Source: Bacteroidota bacterium (lineage in GTDB: Bacteria > Bacteroidota > Bacteroidia > Chitinophagales > Chitinophagaceae). Taken from it: DNA of 62,182 nucleotides. Under the pieces are notes generated by a model. It was not told the origin of the DNA and did not search any database. It saw only the letters and a program-made list of their open reading frames with translations. The stretch covers positions 1 through 62,182 of the forward strand of contig CANHGW010000012.1 in assembly GCA_947460175.1 (NCBI GenBank). The letters run 5' to 3'. Each line of letters begins with the position of its first letter. The first letter of the stretch is position 1. Both the position numbers and the translations under genes were made by a program. Shown piece after piece: positions 25,981-35,157 of the stretch.

Positions 25981-27783
25981 GTGACTCGAGAAGAATTTAC
26001 ACCATTGATTGCTTCATTGCCAAACAGCCCTGGTATCTACAAGTATTTTGACTCTACCGATAAAATCATTTATGTAGGCAAAGCTAAAAACTTACGTAAA
26101 CGAGTTTCTTCTTATTTTAATAAGAAAGATGATAATTACAAAACAACACGTCTTGTATCCGAAATCAATCGGTTTGAAATATCTATTACAGACAGCGAAC
26201 AAGATGCTTTTTTACTCGAAAATTCTCTCATTAAACAACATCAACCCAAATACAATATTGTATTAAAGGATGATAAATCCTATCCATATATCGTCATCAA
26301 AAAGGAACCATTTCCTCGTATATTTTTAACCCGTAGGTTAATACGAGATGGGTCTGAATATTTTGGACCATATACATCCGTTGAACAAGTCAAATCAATC
26401 CTTGACCTCATTAAGCAAACAATTTTATTACGAACATGTAGTTTAAATCTAAGTGAAAAAAACATCAAGGCAGGTAAATTCAAAGCTTGTCTTGAATACC
26501 ACATAGGCAATTGCAAAGCCCCCTGCGTAGGATTAGAAAGCAAGGAAGAGTACGATTGGCAGGTCAATCAAGTAAGAGAGGTCTTTAAGGGAAAACTAGG
26601 AGAAATTACCCGTCATTACAAAAAAGAAATGCAAACCTATGCTGATAATTTAGAATTTGAAAAAGCTGAAATCACTAAAAAACGTTTAGAATATATTAAA
26701 AACTATCAGAGTAAATCCATCATAGTCAATACCAAGATTGACAATGTTGATGTTTGTTCAATCGTATTGGATGAACGAAATGCATTTGTCAATTTTATGA
26801 TTATTGTACAAGGTAGTATTGTACAAACGCATACGTCCATCGTTGAAAAAAAATTGGACGAACCCGATGAAGAAATACTACCAATTGCAGTACAACAATT
26901 ACGTGAGCGGTTTAAAAGTTTTTCAAGAGAAATTATTTCACCCATTGAATTTACATTTTCAGAAGGTGTTATTGTTACAGTACCTAAGCTAGGCGACAAG
27001 CGAAAGCTTCTAGAACTTTCCTTGAACAACGCCCAATATATGTTGCAAGAACAACGACGCAAAAACACCTTATTGCTTCAACAAAAAACAGACGATGATA
27101 ATAAAACTATTTTAAAAAATCTGAAAGAAGAATTAAGTCTAAAAGATATTCCATATCACATAGAATGTTTTGATAATTCAAATTTTCAGGGAAGTTATCC
27201 TGTAGCGGCAATGGTTTGTTTTAAAAATGGCATTCCAGATAAAAAGGAATATCGTCATTTTCATATCAAGACAGTGGAAGGAATCAATGATTTTGCCAGC
27301 ATGAAAGAAGTTGTATTTCGGCGATATAAACGTGTATTAGACGAAGGTATGCCTATTCCACAACTTATCATTATAGATGGAGGTAAAGGTCAACTTAGTT
27401 CTGCTGTAGAATCTCTACAAGAATTAGGTATGTTGGGCAAAACAACAGTCGTAGGATTAGCAAAAAATGTAGAAGAATTATTTTATCCGGGTGATAGCGA
27501 ATCGCTGAAGCTTCCTTTTCAGAGCGAAGGGCTTAATCTTATAAAACGAATACGTGATGAGGTGCATCGATTTGGTATTACCTTTCATCGTAAAACTCGA
27601 AGCAAGGGAATTATCAAAAACGAATTGGAAAAAATTCCAGGCATTGCTGCATTAACGGCACGTGAATTACTCAAACATTTTAAATCAGTCGCCAATATTA
27701 AAAAAGCTTCATTAAGTGAAATCGCAACGATCGTTGGACACGCAAAAGCAAAAAAAATTGCTGACTATTTCAGTCAGCAATAA
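25981..27783 (+). CDS. uvrC: Excinuclease ABC subunit C
   Basis: 600 residues with a GTG start at 25981. UvrC makes both incisions around UvrB-marked DNA damage. Domains: GIY-YIG nuclease (about 10-95; LPNSPGIYKYFDS, IIYVGKAKNLRKRVSSYF), a cysteine cluster (C169, C178, C182 region), UVR/UvrB-binding motif (about 205-240), the RNase H-like C-terminal nuclease (HIECFDNSNFQGSYPVAAMV, LIIIDGGKGQL, EELFYPGD) and a tandem HhH domain (ELEKIPGIAALTARELLKHF). The length is normal. It converges with gcvT (20 bp between stops). Confidence 0.97.
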   Translation: MTREEFTPLIASLPNSPGIYKYFDSTDKIIYVGKAKNLRKRVSSYFNKKDDNYKTTRLVSEINRFEISITDSEQDAFLLENSLIKQHQPKYNIVLKDDKSYPYIVIKKEPFPRIFLTRRLIRDGSEYFGPYTSVEQVKSILDLIKQTILLRTCSLNLSEKNIKAGKFKACLEYHIGNCKAPCVGLESKEEYDWQVNQVREVFKGKLGEITRHYKKEMQTYADNLEFEKAEITKKRLEYIKNYQSKSIIVNTKIDNVDVCSIVLDERNAFVNFMIIVQGSIVQTHTSIVEKKLDEPDEEILPIAVQQLRERFKSFSREIISPIEFTFSEGVIVTVPKLGDKRKLLELSLNNAQYMLQEQRRKNTLLLQQKTDDDNKTILKNLKEELSLKDIPYHIECFDNSNFQGSYPVAAMVCFKNGIPDKKEYRHFHIKTVEGINDFASMKEVVFRRYKRVLDEGMPIPQLIIIDGGKGQLSSAVESLQELGMLGKTTVVGLAKNVEELFYPGDSESLKLPFQSEGLNLIKRIRDEVHRFGITFHRKTRSKGIIKNELEKIPGIAALTARELLKHFKSVANIKKASLSEIATIVGHAKAKKIADYFSQQ

Positions 27784-27803
27784 ATTTATAATTTTCGAAT
27801 TGC

Positions 27804-28895
27804 TTAGGCTTGATAAAAAGGCAATTTAACTACAACCGCTTTTAATAATTTTTCGCGTACTTCTACATAGATTTCAGTTCCTATAGCAGCGTTTTCGGCT
27901 GTTACATAGCCAAGGCCAATTGCCTTTCCAAGACTCGGGCTTTGTGTACCACTTGTAACATGGCCTATTTCCACACCATCTGAAGTTTTCAATTTATAAT
28001 GATGTCGAGGTATTCCTTTGTCAATCATTTCAAAGCCAACCAATTTATTTTTAAGTCCGTTTGTTTTTTGGGCTTCAATGGCTGCACGGTTTGTAAAATC
28101 TTTGGTGAACTTTGTTATCCAACCTAACCCTGCTTCTAATGGACTAGTGGTATCATCAATATCATTGCCATATAAGCAGAATCCCATTTCTAAGCGAAGT
28201 GTATCTCTGCAACCAAGGCCTGCTGGCTTAATATTAAACTCAGCACCTGCTTCCATAATTTTATTCCACAGCATTTCGCCATTGGTTCCATTATCTTCAT
28301 AATATATCTCTACACCGCCAGCTCCAGTATATCCAGTAGCACTCACCAATACATTTTCAATTCCAGCAAAAGTGCCTTTTACAAATGTATAATACTTCAA
28401 ATTGATCAAATCCATGTCAGTCAACTTTTGCATTGCCTTCATTGCATTAGGACCTTGTATTGCTAGCAAACCTGTTTTGTCAGAAATATTGTGCATTTCT
28501 ACATTGGATGTATTGTGTTTCATAATCCAATTCCAATCTTTTTCAATATTAGATGCATTCACTACTAACATGTATACCTTATTTGTTTCCACGCAATACA
28601 CCAACAAATCGTCTACTATACCACCTTCATTGTTTGGCAAACATGAATACTGTGCTTTGCCATCAGTCAATTTAGAGGCATCATTGGTCGTAACGCGTTG
28701 TATTAAATCCAATGCACCATCTCCTTTCAAAATAAATTCACCCATATGGCTTACATCAAAAATGCCAACACTGTTTCTTACTGCTGCATGTTCATCATTG
28801 ATTCCTGTATAGGAAATAGGCATATTGTATCCTGCAAATTCTGCCATTTTAGCTCCCAATGCTATATGTATTTGGGTAAAGGGTGTATTCTTCAT
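27804..28895 (-). CDS. gcvT: Glycine cleavage system T protein (aminomethyltransferase)
   Basis: 363 residues, the standard length. GcvT transfers the methylene group of the H-protein lipoyl arm to tetrahydrofolate and releases ammonia. Blocks: [108 protein letters not shown], and [20 protein letters not shown]. The catalytic Asp in the YTGAGG/GCRDTLR region is kept. A -7 element (28911-28918, minus strand) lies 15 bases upstream. gcvH and gcvP are not in the window. Confidence 0.96.
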   Translation of the reverse strand: MKNTPFTQIHIALGAKMAEFAGYNMPISYTGINDEHAAVRNSVGIFDVSHMGEFILKGDGALDLIQRVTTNDASKLTDGKAQYSCLPNNEGGIVDDLLVYCVETNKVYMLVVNASNIEKDWNWIMKHNTSNVEMHNISDKTGLLAIQGPNAMKAMQKLTDMDLINLKYYTFVKGTFAGIENVLVSATGYTGAGGVEIYYEDNGTNGEMLWNKIMEAGAEFNIKPAGLGCRDTLRLEMGFCLYGNDIDDTTSPLEAGLGWITKFTKDFTNRAAIEAQKTNGLKNKLVGFEMIDKGIPRHHYKLKTSDGVEIGHVTSGTQSPSLGKAIGLGYVTAENAAIGTEIYVEVREKLLKAVVVKLPFYQA

Positions 28896-29003
28896 TTATT
28901 AAAATTTTGACAAAAATAGAACATCCAACTCTTATTCTCTATTTTTTTACAAATACTCCTATTTGATAATTTATATTTGTAAACTTTTAATAGGATATAT
29001 AGA

Positions 29004-30602
29004 ATGGTAAAAAAAATCTGCTTGCTTGTTTGTTTTCTGATTCCAGTGTTGAGCTTTGCAAAGTCAGATAAAGATAAAATAGATCAATCCCCCGTAGCTA
29101 GAATAAAACGAGATATTGATTATCTAACATCAGATAAAATGGAAGGCCGACTAACTGGCTCCAATGGTGAGTTACAAGCAGCTGAGTATATAGAAAGTCG
29201 ATTCAAAACCATGAATATTGCTCCTTATAAATCTAAATACAAATGGGAGTTTACCACCAAAGGTGGTATGAAAGTGGGGGCAAACGCTTATTTTAAAATC
29301 TTTGAACAATCCCTAAAAATAGGAAGTGAAGTAATCGTAATGCCCTATGGCAATGGAAATTCTATATTAGGATTTACAATGCCAAAAGTATACGAGCCTG
29401 ATAATGTATGGATGATATCCATGAAAGAACTTAAAGTAAACGAAAGCAATAACCCTCAAAAGGTAATGTATGAATATGCACAATCTTGTATCGAAAAGGG
29501 TGCTCAATCTATCGTGTATTACAATGATATAGACGTTTTCCAAGATATTTCACAATTGAATTTGCTTTCGTTTCAGCCCCTTAGCAAACCAGTGACTGTG
29601 ATTAATAACAAAGCCTATCAATATTATATAAAACCCAATTTGAAAAAAGACTGGATCGTGGTAGATGCAAAATTGGGATTTGAAGAAAGCAACGCCACTG
29701 GTAAAAATATTGTTGGGATGATTGATAACAAAGCCCCTTTTACTGTTGTTATTGGTGCGCATTACGATTATATAGGCAACTTAGGTGCCGAATACAAAGG
29801 GGCAGATGACAATGCGAGTGGAGTTGCTGCATTATTGGCATTGGCCGAAATGGTAAAAAGTGCTGGAATCAAAAACTACAATTATATGTTCATAGCCTTT
29901 TCGGGCAAAGAACAAAACCTACAAGGATCGAAATCATTTTTGAAACAAAATGAATATTTTACACCTACTATTTCATGTATGATAGATATTGATATGGTAG
30001 GTAGACTCAAGCCTACAGCTAGAGAATTATATATTTCGGGGTATGGTACTTCTCCTAAATGGAGTTCAATGCTTACGATGATGAATAAAGGCTTTAATTT
30101 AAAAATTGATAGTAGTGGATATGGTTACTCCGATTATACATCCTTTTACAACAAGAATATTCCTGTACTTAGATTCAGTACGGGCTATCATGAAGACTAT
30201 ATGCAACCTAGTGACAAAGCGGATAAAATTAACACCTCTGGTGAATATGATATCATTAGTTACATCTATCGAGTTGTGACCGAAATTGATCGAAATACAA
30301 AACCTATTTTTAATAAAACGAATGATATTCTTCCAAAACTTGAAAATCAAAAATCAGATATTGGAATCATTCCCGACTTTTCTTTTGCAGACAATGGCAT
30401 TCGTATTGCCGCTTGTATTCCCAATAAAACGGCGAGTAAATCAGGTATGAATTCGGGTGATGTGATTACTAAAATTGGTCCTTTTACAATTATAGATTTT
30501 GATGACTATATAGAAGCTATGCGTAAAACAGATCAAGGAAGGGAAGTGACTGTAGTGGTTAAACGAGGGAAAAATGAATATAAATTCTTTGTGGTTTTAT
30601 AG
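29004..30602 (+). CDS. M28-family peptidase with C-terminal PDZ domain, catalytic Glu replaced by Lys
   Basis: 532 residues with a signal peptide (MVKKICLLVCFLIPVLSFA). A PA-like insert (about 110-240) precedes the M28 core. Candidate zinc ligands are present: His253 (GAHYDYIG), Asp268 (GADDNASG), Glu303 (SGKEQNLQGS), Asp330 (DIDMVG) and His396 (YHEDYMQPSDKAD). The residue before Glu303 is normally Glu, the general base, giving SGEE; here it is Lys302 (codon AAA, 29907-29909). The C-terminal 80 residues form a PDZ domain (KSGMNSGDVITKIGPFTI). The enzyme may be inactive or use another base. Confidence 0.88.
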   Translation: MVKKICLLVCFLIPVLSFAKSDKDKIDQSPVARIKRDIDYLTSDKMEGRLTGSNGELQAAEYIESRFKTMNIAPYKSKYKWEFTTKGGMKVGANAYFKIFEQSLKIGSEVIVMPYGNGNSILGFTMPKVYEPDNVWMISMKELKVNESNNPQKVMYEYAQSCIEKGAQSIVYYNDIDVFQDISQLNLLSFQPLSKPVTVINNKAYQYYIKPNLKKDWIVVDAKLGFEESNATGKNIVGMIDNKAPFTVVIGAHYDYIGNLGAEYKGADDNASGVAALLALAEMVKSAGIKNYNYMFIAFSGKEQNLQGSKSFLKQNEYFTPTISCMIDIDMVGRLKPTARELYISGYGTSPKWSSMLTMMNKGFNLKIDSSGYGYSDYTSFYNKNIPVLRFSTGYHEDYMQPSDKADKINTSGEYDIISYIYRVVTEIDRNTKPIFNKTNDILPKLENQKSDIGIIPDFSFADNGIRIAACIPNKTASKSGMNSGDVITKIGPFTIIDFDDYIEAMRKTDQGREVTVVVKRGKNEYKFFVVL

Positions 30603-30603
30603 A

Positions 30604-31692
30604 TTATTCTGAACCTAACAATTCTTTCAATTTCTTATCCAACGCTGGTCCACGCAAATCTTTCGCAATTATTTTTCCAGTCTTATCTAGCAAAAGCGTT
30701 TTAGGAATTGATGGTACATGATACAATTCATTGACCTTACTATTGAATCCTTTTACATCAGAGATATGGATCCATGGCATTTGAAACTGATTCAATGCGC
30801 TTATCCAATTTGGTTTTTTATCATCAAGCGAAACACTGATAATTTCAAAGCCTTTACCATGAAAAGCTGTGTAGGCTTGCTTTAAATAAGGAATTTCTTG
30901 TTTACAAGGACCACACCAACTTGCCCAAAAATCGATTAAGACATACTTACCTCTGAATGATGACAAGGTATAATTCTTTTTACCTGTAGAGTCTGGCAAT
31001 GTAAAATCAGGTGCCATATATCCAACTTCAGTTGCACGTAACTTACTCAACATCTTGTCCAATTCATTTCCGTAAAACGAAGTACGTGCCTTGCCGGTCA
31101 ATATGCCAAACATAGTATCAGCTGTAGCAATATTCAAGTTTTTATCGTTTGTAATTGCGCTGTATACTACAAATGCACTTACTTCAGTCGAATTGTTTTC
31201 AGTCAAGAATTTAAAAAAATTCTTTTTCAATTCATCATTCACCTTATTCATGACTGCATTCAAACTATCCGTTTTGGGATTCGGCTTATTATACTCCTGC
31301 GACAATTGCCCTGCAAATTGTTGCAATGGCTCCTGTGATATTATCAGCTTACGAAATACTTCATGAGCAGCCGACCCTTCTAGAAAAGTCACCTGCATAT
31401 CTTTTCGTTTAATCGTAATGTTGATAGTAGAGTTGGGTTCGGCAAAAAACAATTGGTAACGATTATTTTCATCAGATAATAAAAAGGGATATACTTGATC
31501 TATCTCAGTTGTATACATAAATTTGCCATTGAGTATTTTCAATGTATCATTGGCGGGTTTTGTCAAGTTGCGTATCATGATAGTGCCGGTGGCCATATCA
31601 GAAACTGTACCCAATATTACACACTTTCCTTTTGATGCAAATGCATATTGTATGCTTAAAATACAAATTACTAAAATCGAAATTTTTTTCAT
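30604..31692 (-). CDS. TlpA/ResA-like thioredoxin with DUF4369 domain (copy 1)
   Basis: 362 residues with a signal peptide (MKKISILVICILSIQYAFA). The N-terminal half is a DUF4369-type beta domain (VILGTVSDMATGTIMIRNL) plus a helical spacer. The C-terminal half is a thioredoxin fold with the redox pair C260-x-x-C263 in LIDFWASWCGPCKQEIPYLK and the cis-Pro loop near LYHVPSIPKTLLLD. It acts in the periplasm, reducing or isomerising disulfides. It is next to a paralogue with the same architecture (83-bp gap), evidently a tandem duplication. It converges with the M28 gene, whose stop lies 1 bp away. Confidence 0.9.
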   Translation of the reverse strand: MKKISILVICILSIQYAFASKGKCVILGTVSDMATGTIMIRNLTKPANDTLKILNGKFMYTTEIDQVYPFLLSDENNRYQLFFAEPNSTINITIKRKDMQVTFLEGSAAHEVFRKLIISQEPLQQFAGQLSQEYNKPNPKTDSLNAVMNKVNDELKKNFFKFLTENNSTEVSAFVVYSAITNDKNLNIATADTMFGILTGKARTSFYGNELDKMLSKLRATEVGYMAPDFTLPDSTGKKNYTLSSFRGKYVLIDFWASWCGPCKQEIPYLKQAYTAFHGKGFEIISVSLDDKKPNWISALNQFQMPWIHISDVKGFNSKVNELYHVPSIPKTLLLDKTGKIIAKDLRGPALDKKLKELLGSE

Positions 31693-31775
31693 TCTAATTA
31701 AGAGTTGTAGTTCCTTAGACGTTTGATGAGACGATGAGGTTGAAACTGATTATATAAAATTAAAGTTAACTGAAT

Positions 31776-32864
31776 TTATTTAATTACTTCATTCAATTTG
31801 ATTTCGAGTGCTTCTCCTCTCAAATCTTTTCCAATAATGTTGCCTTCTTTATCTAGTAAAAAATTAGATGGGATTGATTGTACACCATACAAAGCCGCAG
31901 CTGCGGAACTCCAACCCTTTAAATCGCTCACTTGTGTCCAAGTGAGGTTATCTTTACTGATCGCTTTTAACCATTGTTCTTTTTCTTCATCGAGTGATAC
32001 GCCCAAAATATCAAATCCTTTTGAATGAAACTTAGCATATGCGGCTACTACATTCGGATTTTCGGCACGACATGGTCCACACCAACTTGCCCAAAAGTCA
32101 ATCAATGTAACCTTTCCTTTAAACGAAGACAATGAAACTGGTTTGCCGTTTACATCATTGAGCGTAAAATCAGGTGCAGGCTGACCTTCTGATGTACCTT
32201 TCAATTGATTTGCCAATTCAGCTATTTTTTTTCCGTAATAGGTTGTCTTTACTTTTTCATCCAGCATATTGTATAACTTATCAGCCTCCGCATAGGTTTT
32301 ATCCATTTTTTCGTTGAGATAATTCACTGCAATAAAGGCTGTTGCAATACTTGATTTGTTTTTTTCAATAAACGATAGTTGTTTTTCCTTCAATCCATTA
32401 TCAAGTTTATAAAATTCTTCCTGAAGTGTTTTCAATAATTCAGGATTTTCTTCATTGGCCATAGCTACTTTGCCCAACGAATCCATTTGTTGAAATGTAG
32501 GTCTACACATTGTAAGAAAAGAGTTATATACTTCTTGTTCTTTTCCACCTTTTACTTCCAAACTTGTAAGATTACCTTTTTCATACGTTAACGTAGAAGC
32601 TCCCTTTTCAATGATTAAAAATCCGGGTTGTTCATCAGCACCAAAGTTGACCATATACACAGTCGGTTCTTTTGCTTCTGTTTTATACGTAAATGCATCA
32701 TTGACTACTTTTACAGTATCTATCTTTTTTTCGTCACCCGATTTAATGAAGTAGATTTCGCCTGAACCCATTTTTTTAATGGTCCCTTTTACTTCAGCAG
32801 TGTTGGATTGATTGCACGAAACAACAAATAAAATCGATGCTAATCCAAGTATATATTTTTTCAT
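31776..32864 (-). CDS. TlpA/ResA-like thioredoxin lipoprotein with DUF4369 domain (copy 2)
   Basis: 362 residues from ATG 32864 (MKKYILGLASILFVVSC, lipobox Cys17). The layout equals copy 1: DUF4369-like domain (VKGTIKKMGSGEIYFIKSGD), helical spacer, then thioredoxin with LIDFWASWCGPCRAENPNVV and LYGVQSIPSNFLLDKEG. Unlike copy 1 it is a lipoprotein, so the two are held differently in the envelope. An upstream in-frame ATG (32885) would add seven polar residues before the signal and is less likely. Both copies end with a similar ...DLRGxALxxKLxE stretch, supporting recent common origin. Confidence 0.9.
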   Translation of the reverse strand: MKKYILGLASILFVVSCNQSNTAEVKGTIKKMGSGEIYFIKSGDEKKIDTVKVVNDAFTYKTEAKEPTVYMVNFGADEQPGFLIIEKGASTLTYEKGNLTSLEVKGGKEQEVYNSFLTMCRPTFQQMDSLGKVAMANEENPELLKTLQEEFYKLDNGLKEKQLSFIEKNKSSIATAFIAVNYLNEKMDKTYAEADKLYNMLDEKVKTTYYGKKIAELANQLKGTSEGQPAPDFTLNDVNGKPVSLSSFKGKVTLIDFWASWCGPCRAENPNVVAAYAKFHSKGFDILGVSLDEEKEQWLKAISKDNLTWTQVSDLKGWSSAAAALYGVQSIPSNFLLDKEGNIIGKDLRGEALEIKLNEVIK

Positions 32865-32949
32865 CCTAATTGATTTATTTCGCAAAAGTAACTAAATAAA
32901 TCTTTCCATTTCAAATAGAGAGTGATTTTAGCTAGTCAAGAGTGGCATA

Positions 32950-33492
32950 TTACAGCGTTGGAACGATTTCTTTTTGATACTTCAAAATTGAATCTTTTAT
33001 TATTTCGATGGCTTTATCTCTGTTGTAAAATTCATCTATAACTACATCCGATTTTTGCTCTAGTTCTTTGTATCGTAAAAAGAAATGTTTCATTTCATGC
33101 AAAAAATGTGGCGGCAATTCATCCATTGTGTGAATATGATTTACACTCATATCATCGGCACATACTGCAATGATTTTATCATCTTCACCTTTATCGATCA
33201 TTCGCATCACACCTATCACTTGAGCTCGTACTATACTGAGCGGTTCAAAATCAATTTGCGATAATACAAGTATATCCAATGGATCGCCATCACCTGCGTA
33301 GGTTTGCGGTATAAATCCATAGTTGATTGGATAATAAAAAGCAGTATTTAATACGCGATCAAGCCTCAATAAACCGGTCTCTTTATCTACTTCATATTTG
33401 GCTTTACTTCCTCTCGATATTTCGATAATTGCATTAACCGTTTGTGGATGTTCATTGCCATAAGGAACATCATGCCATGGATGATTTTTCAT
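32950..33492 (-). CDS. ppa: Inorganic pyrophosphatase (family I)
   Basis: 180 residues. Family I signatures: [48 protein letters not shown] (metal Asp residues), [20 protein letters not shown] and [12 protein letters not shown]-like [20 protein letters not shown]. It hydrolyses pyrophosphate to drive biosynthesis forward. It begins 5 bp after the crcB stop codon, so the two genes form an operon, plausible because fluoride inhibits pyrophosphatase. Confidence 0.96.
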   Translation of the reverse strand: MKNHPWHDVPYGNEHPQTVNAIIEISRGSKAKYEVDKETGLLRLDRVLNTAFYYPINYGFIPQTYAGDGDPLDILVLSQIDFEPLSIVRAQVIGVMRMIDKGEDDKIIAVCADDMSVNHIHTMDELPPHFLHEMKHFFLRYKELEQKSDVVIDEFYNRDKAIEIIKDSILKYQKEIVPTL

Positions 33493-33497
33493 GTATA

Positions 33498-33872
33498 TTA
33501 TTTTTTTAATTCAAACAATAAATAGCCAATATAAGTAGCAACTAAACCTACTATTAAACTTAACATTACATAGATAAGTGCCGTACCTATTTGATTGACT
33601 TTTATTAAGGAGATGGTTTCAAAACTAAACGTTGAAAACGTAGTAAATCCTCCGCAGAATCCTGTGACTAAGAGTAGTTTCCATTGAGAGTTTGTTGATT
33701 CTTGCGTATTGAAATAACCTAATAGTAAACCAATCAACAAACTCCCTATCACATTCACAAGAAACGTTTGATAAGGAAATGCATTGATTGATTTCGAAAA
33801 AGATAATCCTGCTAAATAGCGAACAACACTTCCTAATCCTCCACCCAGAAAAACTAACATGATAGAATTCAT
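33498..33872 (-). CDS. crcB: Fluoride ion channel CrcB/FluC
   Basis: 124 residues from ATG 33872 ([20 protein letters not shown]). Four membrane helices with the Fluc signatures [29 protein letters not shown] (pore Asn) and [16 protein letters not shown] (Na-binding turn and phenylalanine box). Dual-topology dimers export fluoride. I prefer this start over 33920 because a -7-like TATTTTTA ends 4 bases before it and the longer N-terminus is polar. Such a short leader leaves no room for a fluoride riboswitch. The operon continues into ppa, a fluoride-sensitive enzyme. Confidence 0.94.
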   Translation of the reverse strand: MNSIMLVFLGGGLGSVVRYLAGLSFSKSINAFPYQTFLVNVIGSLLIGLLLGYFNTQESTNSQWKLLLVTGFCGGFTTFSTFSFETISLIKVNQIGTALIYVMLSLIVGLVATYIGYLLFELKK

Positions 33873-33876
33873 GGTG

Positions 33877-33884
33877 TAAAAATA
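33877..33884 (-). promoter_or_regulatory. crcB-ppa -7 element TATTTTTA
   Basis: 7 of 8 match to TAnnTTTG with 4 bases (CACC) to the ATG at 33872; it decides the crcB start. Confidence 0.45.
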
Positions 33885-33924
33885 GTTTTTATACTGTGAA
33901 CTAGTAAACAAAGATTCCAAAAAC

Positions 33925-33932
33925 TATCTTTG
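33925..33932 (+). promoter_or_regulatory. lysA -7 element TATCTTTG
   Basis: An exact match with 8 bases to ATG 33941 (11 to the second ATG at 33944). It is divergent from the crcB promoter, about 40 bp away. Confidence 0.5.
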
Positions 33933-33940
33933 TCTGTATC

Positions 33941-35145
33941 ATGATGAATAGAGAACAATTAATAGAGATTGCCAATGTATATGGAACACCAGTTTATATT
34001 TACCAACGCGAGAAAATAGAGAGCCAGTATAAAAAATTAACCGCTGCTTTCAAAAATGAATCGACTCGGTTTTTCTATGCCTGTAAAGCATTGTCCAATA
34101 TCAATATTTTGAAAATTATTCAACAAATGGGAGCGGGACTTGATACCGTTTCTATCAATGAAGTCAAGTTGGGAATCAAAGCAGGCTTTGCTCCAGACAA
34201 TATTCTCTTTACACCGAATTGTGTAGATTTTTCTGAAATCGAAGAAGCTAAAGAATATGGTGTACATATCAATATTGATAATATCTCAATACTTGAACAG
34301 TTTGGTAATAAATATGCTGGCACTTATCCCATCATGATACGACTAAATCCACATATAATGGCAGGTGGAAATCTTAAAATATCGACTGGGCATATTGATA
34401 GCAAATTTGGCATTTCAATCCATCAACTTAGACATATAGAACGAGTTGTAAAAACCACTGGACTAAATGTAGAAGGACTTCACATGCACACTGGAAGTGA
34501 AATTAAAGATGTAAATGTATTTCTTCAAGGGCTGGAAGTAATGTTAGATGTTTCGTCCCATTTTCCCAATATTAAATACCTCGATTTAGGCAGTGGATTT
34601 AAAGTACCCTATTCGCCTGGCGAGAAAGCAACTGATGTAAACTTGTTAGGAGAAAAAATGAAAGAAGCTCTGAACCAGTTCAAACAAGAAACTGGCAAAG
34701 ATCTTGAAATATGGTTTGAACCTGGAAAATATCTCGTAAGTGAAAGTGGTAGTTTTATAGTACAAGTGAATGTGATCAAACAAACACCCGCAACTGTTTT
34801 TGCAGGAGTCAATTCTGGTTTCAATCATTTAATACGACCTATGTTTTACGAGGCTTACCATCATATACAAAACATTACCAATCCAGAAGGTACCGAACGT
34901 ATTTATACTGTAGTAGGAAATCTATGCGAAACAGACACCTTCTGTTGGGATCGAGTATTGAATGAAGTGCGCGAAGGCGATTTTTTGTTATTAAAAATGC
35001 AGGTGCTTATGGATTTGAAATGGCATCCAGTTTTAATTCACGATGTAAACCTGCTGAAGTATTGTATAGCAAAGGCAAGGTGGAATTGATCCGTAATAGA
35101 GAGACTATTGAAGATTTACTCCGTGGTCAAATTGAAGTGATCTGA
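33941..35145 (+). CDS. lysA: Diaminopimelate decarboxylase, frameshifted near the 3' end
   Basis: LysA makes lysine from meso-diaminopimelate with PLP. Features: Lys49 in FFYACKALSN (PLP lysine), GLHMHTGSEI, KYLDLGSGFKVPY, WFEPGKYLVSESG and GNLCETDTFCWDR. After REGDFLLLK the zero frame runs into a nonsense tail and stops at 35087-35089. The +1 frame carries the expected ending: NAGAYGFEMASSFNSRCKPA, EVLYSKGKVELIRNRETIED, LLRGQIEVI, with TGA at 35143-35145. One extra A in the A5 run at 34993-34997 restores a normal protein of about 401 residues. The gene is either a sequencing artefact, a real mutation, or rescued by slippage. Confidence 0.88.
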
Positions 35146-35157
35146 AAATCAACATAT

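Noticed and set aside
35087-35089. Stop codon of lysA in the zero frame as the true gene end
   Set aside because: The last 36 residues before it match no LysA sequence, whereas the +1 frame gives the conserved ending to 35145.
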